64,000 bases of DNA from Sphingomonadaceae bacterium 3R27C6 (GTDB lineage: Bacteria; Pseudomonadota; Alphaproteobacteria; Sphingomonadales; Sphingomonadaceae): contig SCNS01000025.1 in NCBI GenBank assembly GCA_005503215.1, positions 1-64,000 of the forward strand, written 5' to 3'. The position numbers and the translations under genes are program-made. Under the pieces are notes generated by a model. The model was not told the DNA's origin. It worked only from the letters and a program-made list of their open reading frames with translations, and searched no databases. Below are positions 55,089 through 64,000 of the stretch, one piece after another (positions within the stretch are counted from its first letter, which is position 1; every line of letters starts with the position of its first letter).

Positions 55089-55681
55089 GTCCCGCGCATG
55101 TCGTCGAGCCGACTTATGAAGCGATCAAGCGCCGGTTGATGGCGGGCGGCTGGACGCCCGGCAGCCGCTTGGAATCGGCGAAGATCGCCGATCAGCTCGG
55201 CGTCAGCGTGACGCCGGTGCGCGACTGCCTCTACCGCCTGGCGGGCGAGCGCATGGTCGATTTCACCCATGGCGACGGATTTCACGCGCATAGCCTTTCC
55301 GAGACCGAATATCGCGACATGCTCGAACTCCACCTCATCCTGCTGCTCGCGGCGCTTGCGACGACCCCGCGCGGGCGCGCGGCGCCGGATCCGCGGGATG
55401 GCGACTATCCCGACCGACCCGCCGGGCTGTTCATCGAAATGGCAGCGCGGTCGGGCAATGGCGAACTGGTCGCGAGCATCACCGCGCTCGGCGACCGCCT
55501 CCATCTGGCGCGGCACCTCGACGAACAGCTTGTCGGCGAAACAGTCGCCGAACTGGATGCGCTCGCGGCCGCGCTGACAAGCGGCCCGCCGCATGAGACG
55601 CGCAACCTTCTGTTCCGCTATCACGAACGCCGCGCCGGCGAAGCGGCCAGCTATGCCCGGCTACTCGGAGGCGCGTCATAG
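55085..55681 (+). CDS. GntR-family regulator in the AHL operon
   Basis: A 198-aa regulator with an N-terminal GntR winged helix: 'PTYEAIKRRLMAGGWTPGSR' and 'LESAKIADQLGVSVTPVRDC', then 'LYRLAGERMVDFTHGDGFHA'. The helical C-terminal effector domain is short and FCD-like: 'HLILLLAALATTPRGRAAPD', with no complete set of FCD metal-binding His visible. ATG 55085 overlaps the PhyH stop as ATGA. It is the last gene of the quorum-sensing operon and the last gene that I can assign to the ICE. Confidence 0.85.
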   Translation: MSPAHVVEPTYEAIKRRLMAGGWTPGSRLESAKIADQLGVSVTPVRDCLYRLAGERMVDFTHGDGFHAHSLSETEYRDMLELHLILLLAALATTPRGRAAPDPRDGDYPDRPAGLFIEMAARSGNGELVASITALGDRLHLARHLDEQLVGETVAELDALAAALTSGPPHETRNLLFRYHERRAGEAASYARLLGGAS

Positions 55682-56034
55682 AGCCGGACCCGGCGCCCAG
55701 CGCCTGATTCTACCCATAATCCTTGTCTTTGCGCGGCCATGCTGACATGATTCGGGGTGCGGGATCGATCTGGCAACGCCCGCGCGATAATATCGCCAGC
55801 CATTATGAACGCCCGTCCTTGCCGGACAGGCGGCCGATCCGGACCAGGTCGCCCTCGCGCGGCCCAACGACGGCACAGCGTTGGGAGATCGACAGCCCGG
55901 CAAGCGCCGGACTGCTGTCTCGTGCCGGTCGGCTGTGCCCCTTGTCTTCCTTTTCCTCCAAGAAATTGTCGCAGCAGCGCCACCCCTTTTCGGTGTCGTC
56001 GGCCTGTCACGCGCATCCCGACGACCGGCCCATC
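55682..56034. other. Intergenic stretch between ICE and lasso locus
   Basis: About 350 bp without a supported gene. It contains the promoter of the sigma-factor operon and may contain the ICE right boundary. I see no tRNA gene or direct repeat here that would serve as an attachment site within the window. Confidence 0.4.
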
Positions 56035-56541
56035 ATGGCACCGGCGGAAGCTTGCGACCTTGATGACGCCTTTCGGGCGCATGGACATTGGCTCTTTCAT
56101 TTTCTTCGCCGAAAGGCGGGGCCTGAAGAAGCGCCGGATCTCGTGCAGGAAGTTTTCGCGCGCGCGGCGGGCAGCGAGCAGCGCCACAGCCTCGCCAATC
56201 CCGGCGGCTTCCTTCGCCGCATAGCGCAGAATCTGCTGATCGACCGCGCCCGGAGGCAGCGGCGCAATCCCGCGCTCTTCTTTTCCTTTCAGGAGGAAAG
56301 CGACGCCGCCAGCCCGCCGCAGCAGGAATGGAATATGGAAGCCGACGACCTTCTCCGGCTGTATGAAGAGGCGGTCGACGCCATGCCGCCAAAGACACGC
56401 CGGGTGTTTCTGATGCACCGGGTCGACGAACTCAGCTATCGTGAGATACATGAATGCCTCGGCATCAGCATCGCGACGGTGGAATATCATATGATGAGGG
56501 CGCTCGGCTTTATCGCAAAGGTGGTGGACGGCGGCCGATGA
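56035..56541 (+). CDS. FecI-like ECF sigma factor
   Basis: A 168-aa extracytoplasmic-function sigma factor. Region 2 is 'FRAHGHWLFHFLRRKAGPEE', 'APDLVQEVFARAAG' and 'FLRRIAQNLLIDRARRQRRN'. Region 4 is 'MPPKTRRVFLMHRVDELSYR' and 'EIHECLGISIATVEYHMMRA'. It lacks the C-terminal extension of other ECF groups and fits the FecI type that is switched on through a TonB receptor. ATG 56035 gives a normal start; no strong ribosome site is visible. The stop overlaps fecR as ATGA. Confidence 0.9.
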   Translation: MAPAEACDLDDAFRAHGHWLFHFLRRKAGPEEAPDLVQEVFARAAGSEQRHSLANPGGFLRRIAQNLLIDRARRQRRNPALFFSFQEESDAASPPQQEWNMEADDLLRLYEEAVDAMPPKTRRVFLMHRVDELSYREIHECLGISIATVEYHMMRALGFIAKVVDGGR

Positions 56542-57539
56542 GTGAGGCGTCTGACGACTATCCGGTCGACACGGTCGCGCACGCCTGGCTCGTGAAGATG
56601 CGCGGCGAGAACCCCGATGCGCACCGCGGCGAGTTCGACGCCTGGCTTTCGGCCTCGCCAGACCACAAGGCGGCCTATGAACGGATCACGAAGAAGCTCG
56701 CCGCCTCGGCGATCCTGAAATCCTCGCCGCGTCACGGCACTGCGCAAACCGAACAGCGCAGCGGCCGACGTCGGGCCGGGCGACGCTGGCTGTCGGCGGG
56801 AGCCGTGATCGCCGCCGCCGCGGTGGTATTACTGGCTTTCGGCGCCGGCGGGGCTCCGCTTTCCGGTCCGCTCGGAGACGGTGCGCTAACGGCGCGCGCG
56901 GCCGAGCCGCTGGTAACCCGCCGCGGGGAGATCCGCAGCTTCCGCTTTGCCGATGGTTCCACCGCAGTCCTCGACACCGATAGCCGGCTCGAAGTCTCAT
57001 TTGCGCAAGCAGCCCGTCGTCTCCGGCTTGCCAAAGGGCGCGTCCGGCTTTCGGTGACCAAGAATGAACGGCCGCTTCGCGTCGAGGCCGGCGACGGCAT
57101 CGTCACGGCCGAGGATGCGGCATTCGATATCGGTTTCGAGGAAAATGGCGCGCTCAGCGTGACGATGCTGCGCGGCGAGGCCGATATTCGCTTTGGCGGC
57201 GCCCCTGAACGCGCCCAGACCCTGCCATCGGGACGGTTCGTGACCTATGATCCTGGCGGCAAGGAGCAGCCACCGGCCGCATCGCCGAGACAGCAAGACA
57301 GCCGCGAATGGCCGTCGGGCTGGGCGAACTATCGCTCGGTCCGGCTCGATCAGCTCATTGCCGAAACCAATCGCTACGCCGCGAAGCCGATCGTCATCGA
57401 CGACGCAAGAACCGCGGGCCTCGAGGCGTCGGGCCGGTTCAGGATCAGCCAGCCCGAGACAGTGGCCGAGCGGCTCGCCCAATTGTTCGATCTGGAGATC
57501 ACCAAGCGTGCCGACGGCACCCACCTCCGCCAACGATAA
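56538..57539 (+). CDS. FecR-like anti-sigma/signal relay protein
   Basis: A 333-aa inner-membrane protein. The N-terminal cytoplasmic domain binds the sigma factor: 'DTVAHAWLVKMRGENPDAHR', 'EFDAWLSASPDHKAAYERI'. One membrane helix follows, 'WLSAGAVIAAAAVVLLAFGA'. The periplasmic FecR domain has 'LVTRRGEIRSFRFADGSTAV', 'LDTDSRLEVSF' and 'FDIGFEENGALSVTMLRGEA', and ends in an STN-like segment with 'ETVAERLAQLFDLEITKR'. It couples the TonB receptor next door to the ECF sigma factor, so the operon senses its own ligand. Confidence 0.9.
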   Translation: MSEASDDYPVDTVAHAWLVKMRGENPDAHRGEFDAWLSASPDHKAAYERITKKLAASAILKSSPRHGTAQTEQRSGRRRAGRRWLSAGAVIAAAAVVLLAFGAGGAPLSGPLGDGALTARAAEPLVTRRGEIRSFRFADGSTAVLDTDSRLEVSFAQAARRLRLAKGRVRLSVTKNERPLRVEAGDGIVTAEDAAFDIGFEENGALSVTMLRGEADIRFGGAPERAQTLPSGRFVTYDPGGKEQPPAASPRQQDSREWPSGWANYRSVRLDQLIAETNRYAAKPIVIDDARTAGLEASGRFRISQPETVAERLAQLFDLEITKRADGTHLRQR

Positions 57540-57634
57540 TTAATTCACTGCTCCACTAAGGCGGTCGACCAACTGGCGTCATCGCTCCCCCACAGGCCGT
57601 GTGCCCAAGCATCCGGTCACAACCCAGGGGGAGT

Positions 57635-60166
57635 ATGATGATGTCCGGAAAGTCTCGTTTTTGCCTGTCGCTGATGGTCGGTATAGCCTGTCTGCATCCC
57701 ATCGCCGCCGCGGCTCAGATGCAGGATCGCCAGAGCTTCGACCTGCCGACGCAGGATCTCGGCGATGCTTTGCGAAAAGTGGCCGAGCAAGCCGGGATCG
57801 AACTTTACGCGTCGAGTGCCGATCTCGCGGGCCGTAGGACCGGGCCGCTCAAGGGCGACATCACCCCGCGCGAAGCCATCGAGACCCTGCTGCGCGGGAC
57901 CGGGCTGACCCCGCGCTTCGAGCGCGGTTCGGTCATCATTTTGGGGAGAGCGCAGTCCGCGAGCAGTCCGGCGCAAGAAGACATCGTCGTGACCGGCAGC
58001 CGGGTCTCCGGCGCCCCGTCCGCAGCCCCGGTGATCCGCGTGACGAGCGAAGATATCCGCAACGGCGGTCAAGCCGATCTCGGCGAGGTCGCGCGCAGTC
58101 TCCCGCAGAATTTCGGCGGCGGGCAGAACCCCGGCATCGGTTCGGGCCAAGGCACCCAGAACCAGAATGTCAACGTTAACGGGGCGTCGACCTTCAACCT
58201 GAGAGGCATCGGACCCAGCGCAACGCTGACGCTGCTCAACGGCAACCGGTTTGCCTACAGCGGCACGCAAAGCGTGATCGATATCAGCGCGATACCTGCT
58301 GCGGCGGTCGAACGGATCGAGATCGTCGCCGACGGTGCTTCGGCCATCTATGGCGCCGATGCCGTCGCGGGGGTCGTCAACATCCTCCTCCGCAAGGACT
58401 ATGAGGGCGTCACCACGAGCGCTCGGCTCGGCGGCTCCACCGACGGCGGCAATTTCCAGCAGCAATATAATCTGCTCGGCGGTGCCAAATGGTCAGGCGG
58501 CGGATTCATGGCGACCTACGACTATTTCGACAACAGCGCGATTCTCGCGCGCGACCGCAGCTACACCGCGACCAGCAACCCCGCCTCGACCCTTTATCCC
58601 AGTCTGAAGCGGCACAGCCTGCTATTGAGCGGGCACCAGGAATTGACGCCCAGCCTTCGGCTGAAAGCTGATGTCATCTACAAACGCGGCGACATGCAAT
58701 CGGTGCGCGGGCTGCTCGCCGACCGGCCGATTACGACTCGGGGTCTCGTTGTCGACAATGAATTCGAGACCTTCGGCATGGCGCCGACGCTGGAAGCCGA
58801 AATCGGCGGTGCGTGGACTGCTAGGCTCACCGGCTTTTACGGCACCGACAAGACCTATGGCGTCACCCAGAACTTCACCAACGACGTCGAAGCTCGATCG
58901 ATCCGGATTTTCGACAATCGGAGCGTCAGTGTCGAAGCGGGCATCGAGGGTCCGCTGTTCACCCTTCCCGGGGGTGACGTGCGGCTCGCGGCAGGCGGCG
59001 GCTGGCGAAGCAACCGCATCGTGGCACTGGTTGCAGGGCGCAACTTCGCACCGACGCGCGAAAACCGCTTCGCTTACGGCGAACTTTTCGTGCCGCTCGC
59101 CGGCCCTGCGCAGGACCTCGCTTTCGCGCATCGCGCGTCGATTACCGCCGCACTCCGCTGGGAGGATTACTCCGACTCAGGCAGCATCGTCACGCCAAAG
59201 CTCGGTTTTGTTTATGCACCAGCGCCTGAGCTCAGCCTCGGCGTTTCATGGGGGCGCTCCTTCAAGATGCCGACGCTCAATCAGCAATATAGCGGCTATA
59301 CGCCCGTGCTGTTGCCAGTGACGGGATATGGCACGCTTTTTCCGCCCGGCGCGACCTATCTCTATATCGGCGGGCCGAACCCCGACGTCGGCCCCGAGCG
59401 CTCGGAGAATATGACGCTGAGCGCGACCTTCCAGCCTTCGCCGCGGCTGCAGATCGTGACGAGCCTGTTCCGGATCGATTATCGCGACCGTGTCGCCCCG
59501 CCCTTCGGTTCACCGCTGGGGATATTGACCAATCCCCTCTTCACGAGCCTGGTGACCTTCAATCCTTCCGCAGCCCAGCTCGACGCGGCGATCGTCCGTG
59601 CATCGGACCCGCTCGGGAACGCAACCGGCGGGCCCTATAATCCCGCCAACGTCATCGCGCTCATCGATGGTCGCGACCGCAATATCGCATCGCAACGCTA
59701 TGAGGGGGCCGACCTCTCGCTTCGCTACCGCGCGCCTGTGGGCGGCGGGCGGACGCTGACCGTCACGGTCAATGCGACCTGGCTCGACAGCCGGCAGCAA
59801 TTGCTGCCCGGCCTTCCGGTCACCGACCTCGCGGGCACGATCTTCAATTCGCCGCACTTTCGCGCACGCGGAGGCGCGACCTTCGGCGACGAACGCTTCA
59901 CGATCGCGTCCTTCGTGAATTTTACCGGCGGGGTAACAGACCGCCGGCGCGCGGTGCCGGCAAAGGTTTCGCCTGTGGCCACCGTCGATCTCGCGGGCCG
60001 CATCAAGATCAGCGGCCTCGCCGAGCTATCCGTAAACGCGCTCAATATCTTCAACGCGAAGCCTGACAGGACGGCGGTAGCATCGCCCAGCGACACGCCC
60101 TTTGATTCCACCAACTATTCGGCGATCGGCCGCTTTTTCGGGCTCACGATCAGCCGTGACTGGTGA
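57635..60166 (+). CDS. TonB-dependent receptor with STN signalling domain
   Basis: An 843-aa outer-membrane receptor. The signal peptide ends 'PIAAAAQ'. The STN domain for FecR signalling is 'SFDLPTQDLGDALRKVAEQA' through 'PREAIETLLRGTGLTPRF'. The plug starts 'EDIVVTGSRVSGAPSAAPV' with 'NLRGIGPSATLTLLNGNRF'. The barrel runs to 'FFGLTISRDW', ending in an aromatic residue as needed for assembly. GGGGGAG precedes three consecutive ATGs at 57635, 57638 and 57641; the third has the best spacing. In sphingomonad and caulobacter lasso clusters such a receptor imports the lasso peptide. Confidence 0.9.
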   Translation: MMMSGKSRFCLSLMVGIACLHPIAAAAQMQDRQSFDLPTQDLGDALRKVAEQAGIELYASSADLAGRRTGPLKGDITPREAIETLLRGTGLTPRFERGSVIILGRAQSASSPAQEDIVVTGSRVSGAPSAAPVIRVTSEDIRNGGQADLGEVARSLPQNFGGGQNPGIGSGQGTQNQNVNVNGASTFNLRGIGPSATLTLLNGNRFAYSGTQSVIDISAIPAAAVERIEIVADGASAIYGADAVAGVVNILLRKDYEGVTTSARLGGSTDGGNFQQQYNLLGGAKWSGGGFMATYDYFDNSAILARDRSYTATSNPASTLYPSLKRHSLLLSGHQELTPSLRLKADVIYKRGDMQSVRGLLADRPITTRGLVVDNEFETFGMAPTLEAEIGGAWTARLTGFYGTDKTYGVTQNFTNDVEARSIRIFDNRSVSVEAGIEGPLFTLPGGDVRLAAGGGWRSNRIVALVAGRNFAPTRENRFAYGELFVPLAGPAQDLAFAHRASITAALRWEDYSDSGSIVTPKLGFVYAPAPELSLGVSWGRSFKMPTLNQQYSGYTPVLLPVTGYGTLFPPGATYLYIGGPNPDVGPERSENMTLSATFQPSPRLQIVTSLFRIDYRDRVAPPFGSPLGILTNPLFTSLVTFNPSAAQLDAAIVRASDPLGNATGGPYNPANVIALIDGRDRNIASQRYEGADLSLRYRAPVGGGRTLTVTVNATWLDSRQQLLPGLPVTDLAGTIFNSPHFRARGGATFGDERFTIASFVNFTGGVTDRRRAVPAKVSPVATVDLAGRIKISGLAELSVNALNIFNAKPDRTAVASPSDTPFDSTNYSAIGRFFGLTISRDW

Positions 60167-60176
60167 GGAGGGCGGC

Positions 60177-62363
60177 ATGATGTATGCCTTCAAAACCGGT
60201 TTGTCCGTTGCGACGACCCTTGCCGCCGCAGCGCTCTCCCCTGCTGTAGCGGCAGGGGAGAGCATCGGGCGTCCATGGACACTCGAGGATATTCTCCTAG
60301 TTCCGGAAGTGAACGAGATCGCGCTTTCGCGCGACGGGCGCCTCGCGATTTATGCTGCGGAAATTGCAGATGAGAAGGCTGGAAGACCGCAGGCCGTGAT
60401 CCGGCTTGTCGATATTGCCAGCGGAGCGCAGCGTGACCTGCGACACGCAAACATCGCGAAATTATTCCAACGCATTCCGGGAACGAACGATTGGAGCGGT
60501 CTTCTCGACATCGGCGGAGGGCTGCAACTGTACCGGATCGACAACGCGGGATCGATCGCACCCCTGATCGTCAATCCGGCGACCGTAGCAGTCGGCCGCG
60601 CGGACCTGTCGCTGCCCGTGGGCGGTGGGGCCGTTCCACATCATGTGGGCGTATTGGCCTATGCCTGGTCGCCTGATGGGCAATGGCTCTGGTATTCATT
60701 CCTCAAGGCCAGACCGACATCGCCGCGCGTCCGGTTCGATGAAGAAGTCAGCGCGATGAGCAATCGGCGGCGATCGACGACCGAGGCCGAAGTCGAATTC
60801 TATTTGCGCGGCCCGGATGGGCAAAGCGTCAAGGTCATGACGCGGCCCTCAAGCGACCGCATGGCAATGTACGCTGGCGCCAATATCCTCTGGCGCGGCG
60901 ACGAGATTCAGTTTCGGGTCGAGAAGCCTGGTGGCACCGGCGGGGGCGAATTCGAAGTCCGCGCATGGGATCGTCGTACCGGAAAGATGCGCATCCTCGC
61001 GAACGAACGGGATCTGCAAACCCTCTGGCTTCTCAAAGGCCCGCGTGGCGGCGAACTTGTCACATCGGGAATCGGAGACCAGCCCGAACTGACCGAAACG
61101 CGCCCCGGCGGAAAACGCCATAGCTACGGCCGGGTTGGCTTCACGATCGGCGATCTCCGGTCCGCCGGCATCAAGATCAGCCGGGATGAGCAACATGTCG
61201 TCCTCGGGACGCGAAGCTTCGGCAATCCGCGATACGGCCTTGCGATGCTCGACAAGCAAGGTGTTCGGGAGATTACGGGTCAAGGGAGCCTGACGCGATG
61301 CGGGTTCGACGATGATTTGACGCTGGCGCTTTGCGTCCAGGAAAGCATGACGCGACCGCCTGCGCTCGTCCGGGTCAATCTCGCCAATGGAAAGATCGCA
61401 CCCGTCGCGTCGATATCGCCACGGCATGACGAGATCGCGCCGCTGTCCGTGCAGCCACGCACTTGGGTCAACCGGCATGGCTACAAGGCGACGGGCTATG
61501 TCATCCTCCCGCGCGCGTATCGCGAGGGGCAGCGCTACCCGGCGATCATCGTGACGCATGGCAGCGACGCCGATGACCGCTTCTTCAACCACGGAAATCA
61601 GTGGAATTATCCGGTTCAGCTGTTCGCGGAGCGCGGCTATGTCGTCCTGCTCATCAACGACCCCAAGCCGCAGCAGGCCGAAGCGTTGCTGGCGGCCTAT
61701 AAAGCCTGGATCCGCGGGAGTGGGCCGCCTGAACCCGAAACATTGCAGCGCCTCATCTGGATCAACGGCGTTCACAGTTTCGAGGATGCGGTGACCGAGT
61801 TGGCCGTCGAAGGGCTTGTCGATCCGGACCGGGTCGGCATCGCGGGCTACAGCCGCGGATCGCAGATGGTCAATGTCGCCGTCACTCAGTCGACGATGTT
61901 TCGGGCGGCGTCGAGCGGCGACGGCGGCTTCCTGGAGCCAGCGGGTTACGCGTCGTCGGGGGACAGCTATAACCCTGTGTATGGCGGCCCGCCGCTCAGT
62001 GACCATATCGTTCAATATCGCCGCTTTGCGCCATCATTGAATGCCGCCAAGATCTGCACGCCCGTGTTGCAACAAGTGGCCTCGGCATCCCCATCGCAGG
62101 CCCAACTATTCGAAGCGTTGCGCCGCGAGCGTGTGCCGACGCAGATCAGCTACTATCCCGGAGCGAGCGCGGCCTCGGACGAGACGCATCTGTTTCATAT
62201 ACCGTCGAACCGACTTCTGGCGATGCGCGAGAATATGGTCTGGTTCGACTATTGGCTGCTCGGCACCCGCGACAGCGACGTCCCTTTTCCGGAGCGACTG
62301 GCCGAATGGGACCGAATGGCGAAGGAGGCCCTTCGCACCTGCCGCCCGCCACCTAAATCTTAG
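60177..62363 (+). CDS. Lasso peptide isopeptidase (Atxe2-like)
   Basis: A 728-aa enzyme of the prolyl-oligopeptidase type that opens the isopeptide ring of a lasso peptide. It has a signal peptide ending 'SPAVAAGES', a beta-propeller-like half, and an alpha/beta hydrolase half. The nucleophile is in 'VGIAGYSRGSQMVNVAVTQS' (GYSRG), the catalytic His probably in 'ASDETHLFHIPSNRLLAM', and the oxyanion region in 'YPAIIVTHGSDADDRFF'. GAGGAGGGCGGC before ATG 60177 is a strong start. It follows the receptor by 10 bp and converges on the lasso cyclase with an 11-bp overlap of ends. Function is assigned by family and neighbours. Confidence 0.87.
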   Translation: MMYAFKTGLSVATTLAAAALSPAVAAGESIGRPWTLEDILLVPEVNEIALSRDGRLAIYAAEIADEKAGRPQAVIRLVDIASGAQRDLRHANIAKLFQRIPGTNDWSGLLDIGGGLQLYRIDNAGSIAPLIVNPATVAVGRADLSLPVGGGAVPHHVGVLAYAWSPDGQWLWYSFLKARPTSPRVRFDEEVSAMSNRRRSTTEAEVEFYLRGPDGQSVKVMTRPSSDRMAMYAGANILWRGDEIQFRVEKPGGTGGGEFEVRAWDRRTGKMRILANERDLQTLWLLKGPRGGELVTSGIGDQPELTETRPGGKRHSYGRVGFTIGDLRSAGIKISRDEQHVVLGTRSFGNPRYGLAMLDKQGVREITGQGSLTRCGFDDDLTLALCVQESMTRPPALVRVNLANGKIAPVASISPRHDEIAPLSVQPRTWVNRHGYKATGYVILPRAYREGQRYPAIIVTHGSDADDRFFNHGNQWNYPVQLFAERGYVVLLINDPKPQQAEALLAAYKAWIRGSGPPEPETLQRLIWINGVHSFEDAVTELAVEGLVDPDRVGIAGYSRGSQMVNVAVTQSTMFRAASSGDGGFLEPAGYASSGDSYNPVYGGPPLSDHIVQYRRFAPSLNAAKICTPVLQQVASASPSQAQLFEALRRERVPTQISYYPGASAASDETHLFHIPSNRLLAMRENMVWFDYWLLGTRDSDVPFPERLAEWDRMAKEALRTCRPPPKS

Positions 62364-64000
62364 AAGTGCTCCACCAACGCGCCCAACTCTCGGCAGCACC
62401 TAGTGCCAGAATATGCTGAATGCGTTCGATGCCGCGCCAGCTGGGGTCCTCGGGTGCGTCGAGTAGCGTCATATCGAGAACCCCAGCGTCAGCGAGGAGA
62501 CCGCCACGCAGATGCTCGTGGAGTGCGCTTCGGTGCCGACGATAAATTGCAAGGTCGAAGCCCCCGGGACCGCCCTTCTGGGTCCGTCGCGTTATGATTT
62601 CGGGAAGCCATCCCTCGAAGGCTTTCCGGGCGACCGCGCGGTTGAGGCCACCCGATATCCACATCCAGGTCGGAATGGAAAGGCAAAGCTCGACGATGGG
62701 CTGCGATAGCAGCGGCGCGATATGCGGGGGCGAAACGGCGCGGGGATAGAGTTCCACGCCTTGCTGCGTGCGCATCAGATAAGCAGTGTGAACCGTTTTT
62801 CCCGGCAAGACGTCGTCCGGCGCCGCGAGCCAGGGATGCATGGCACCGTTTGTCTCGATCCGCGCAACGACATCTGCGCAGAGGCCGGAGGCACTATATT
62901 GCACCCCGTGCCGGCCTCCATCGCGGCGATACCGGCGCCACGCATGGCGCAGGACCGTAATCTTGTCGGCGCCAGTCAGGACGCAGATATCGCGAAGCGT
63001 ATCAGACAGCGCCGAACTCGGCCCCTCCGCTAGAAACCGATCGAGAAAAGGCACCGCGCTGCGGATGCTGCACAGGATGCCGTCGCCGCCATTTCCGGAA
63101 AAATGCGCGTCAATCGAAAGCTCCTGTTGCAACCGACGATGAATCGCGTCGTTCGTTTGCGCGCCCAGCGGGACGACCGGCCAAGGATGATGCGGTCTGG
63201 CGGTGCGGGTGATATCGACGTCCTCGATCTCGCGCGACGCTTCGCGAAGATCGAGCCCCAAGAAGTCAGCGAGCGCGGCGGCGTAGCGACGTTCGTCGCC
63301 GTCGAAATCAGGTCCGAATAGTGTCAGGCAAGTAAGGCGGCCCGCCGTCGGCGCGGCGGTCGCAGCGACGATCGACGAGTCTAGGCCACCCGATGATCCG
63401 AGCAGGATTGACGAAAAGCAGCTTGCCCAGGTTCCTACGCAGTCCGTTATAGTCTCGCGAAGCCGAACCGCCGCTTCGGGAAAATTCATCTCGGGCGGCG
63501 GATCAATATGATCCCATGGCGACCACCAAGGTTTGATCGATACATGGCTCCGATCAATGACGAGGCATTCCCCGGCGATGAGTTCGTCGATGCCCTTGAG
63601 GCAGGTTCTTCGCCCCCGCGCATCGCCGCTGGCAATGACGCGTGCGATCTCTTCGAAATCAACCTGGCCGGACGCGGGCGACGCGAGGTCGGCGATGTCA
63701 CCCGCAAGAATGACACGATCCGTCTCACGCAGGAAATAGCATGGAAGCGCGCCGGACGGATCTCGCAGGACGTTCACAGTGCCCGCCTCATCGATGCGAA
63801 CCATCACATAACCGCCCCAGTAGGCAGTAAGCAGCAGCCGCGCCTTGTCGGCCGCTAGCCGCCGGCCGTCGCCGGGACTAAGGCTGACAATCCGCCTGCT
63901 TGGCGGACCTCGCGAAAATAGATGACCGATGATGATGGTTTGCGGATCGATCTGGATTATTGGCTCGTCAGACCAAAGGCGGACGCCAGCAAATGCAAAG
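62353..64000 (-). CDS. Lasso peptide cyclase (asparagine synthase-like), 5' end cut by window edge
   Basis: This minus-strand frame stays open to the last base, so the start lies outside the window. At least 548 residues are seen. The N-terminal glutaminase-like part reads 'LLLTAYWGGYVMVRIDEAG' and 'VLRDPSGALPCYFLRETDRV'. The synthetase part has the ATP-binding PP-loop 'SILLGSSGGLDSSIVAATAA' and 'DAHFSGNGGDGILCSIRSAV'. The C-terminus has 'TQKGGPGGFDLAIYRRHRSA'. This enzyme (AtxC/McjC type) adenylates an Asp or Glu side chain and closes the lasso ring. Proteins starting at 63807 would be too short at the N-terminus. The precursor and leader peptidase genes should lie to the right. Confidence 0.87.
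   Translation of the reverse strand, partial: FAFAGVRLWSDEPIIQIDPQTIIIGHLFSRGPPSRRIVSLSPGDGRRLAADKARLLLTAYWGGYVMVRIDEAGTVNVLRDPSGALPCYFLRETDRVILAGDIADLASPASGQVDFEEIARVIASGDARGRRTCLKGIDELIAGECLVIDRSHVSIKPWWSPWDHIDPPPEMNFPEAAVRLRETITDCVGTWASCFSSILLGSSGGLDSSIVAATAAPTAGRLTCLTLFGPDFDGDERRYAAALADFLGLDLREASREIEDVDITRTARPHHPWPVVPLGAQTNDAIHRRLQQELSIDAHFSGNGGDGILCSIRSAVPFLDRFLAEGPSSALSDTLRDICVLTGADKITVLRHAWRRYRRDGGRHGVQYSASGLCADVVARIETNGAMHPWLAAPDDVLPGKTVHTAYLMRTQQGVELYPRAVSPPHIAPLLSQPIVELCLSIPTWMWISGGLNRAVARKAFEGWLPEIITRRTQKGGPGGFDLAIYRRHRSALHEHLRGGLLADAGVLDMTLLDAPEDPSWRGIERIQHILALGAAESWARWWSTSKI

Overview
The window looks like a high-GC alphaproteobacterial chromosome of the Sphingomonadales (Sphingopyxis, Sphingobium or Novosphingobium type). 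The clues are the conjugative-element families present, an astexin/sphingopyxin-type lasso peptide locus and the protein sequences generally. No rRNA, tRNA, CRISPR array, transposase or integrase was recognised.

Two blocks of integrative and conjugative element (ICE) core genes flank a long cargo region. The left core (about 1-7.5 kb) carries, on the minus strand, an FseA-like activator split by a +1 frameshift, an RdfS/AlpA-like excisionase, DUF2840, the TraF peptidase, three DUF736 proteins and a lytic transglycosylase, plus a hipBA module on the plus strand. The relaxase expected next would lie beyond the left edge. The right core (about 40.7-55.7 kb) carries an EexN-like lipoprotein, a nucleotidyltransferase-HEPN protein, DUF2493, a RES/Xre toxin-antitoxin pair, a Toprim protein, an M28-like peptidase, a zinc-cluster protein, a large ParB-like protein, DUF2958 and a LuxR-LuxI-PhyH-GntR quorum-sensing block. 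A small mercury uptake module (merR, merT, a GDCCVxC protein) sits inside that block.

The cargo between the cores has three parts. First is metal efflux: dmeR-dmeF, a His-rich exported protein and czcCBA, closed by a 40-bp palindromic terminator. Second, after an S1/P1 nuclease, is a phosphorothioation defence locus (17.4-31.0 kb). Its sspA-sspBCD modification genes on the plus strand converge with a minus-strand set encoding a Hanks-type kinase, a DUF262 protein, a 150-aa protein, a Rad50/DndD-like ATPase, a 73-aa protein and a PLD-helicase. Third is copper handling: a tripartite RND pump, cueR-copA and copZ, with three promoters that appear to share a CueR-type operator.

To the right (56.0-64.0 kb) is part of a lasso peptide locus: sigma factor, FecR, TonB receptor and isopeptidase on the plus strand, converging on a lasso cyclase that runs off the window end. 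The leader peptidase and precursor genes presumably lie beyond 64 kb. The most interesting items are the composite Ssp locus with its kinase and DUF262 additions, the probable programmed +1 frameshift in the FseA-like gene, and the lasso uptake/hydrolysis operon beside a quorum-sensing ICE.
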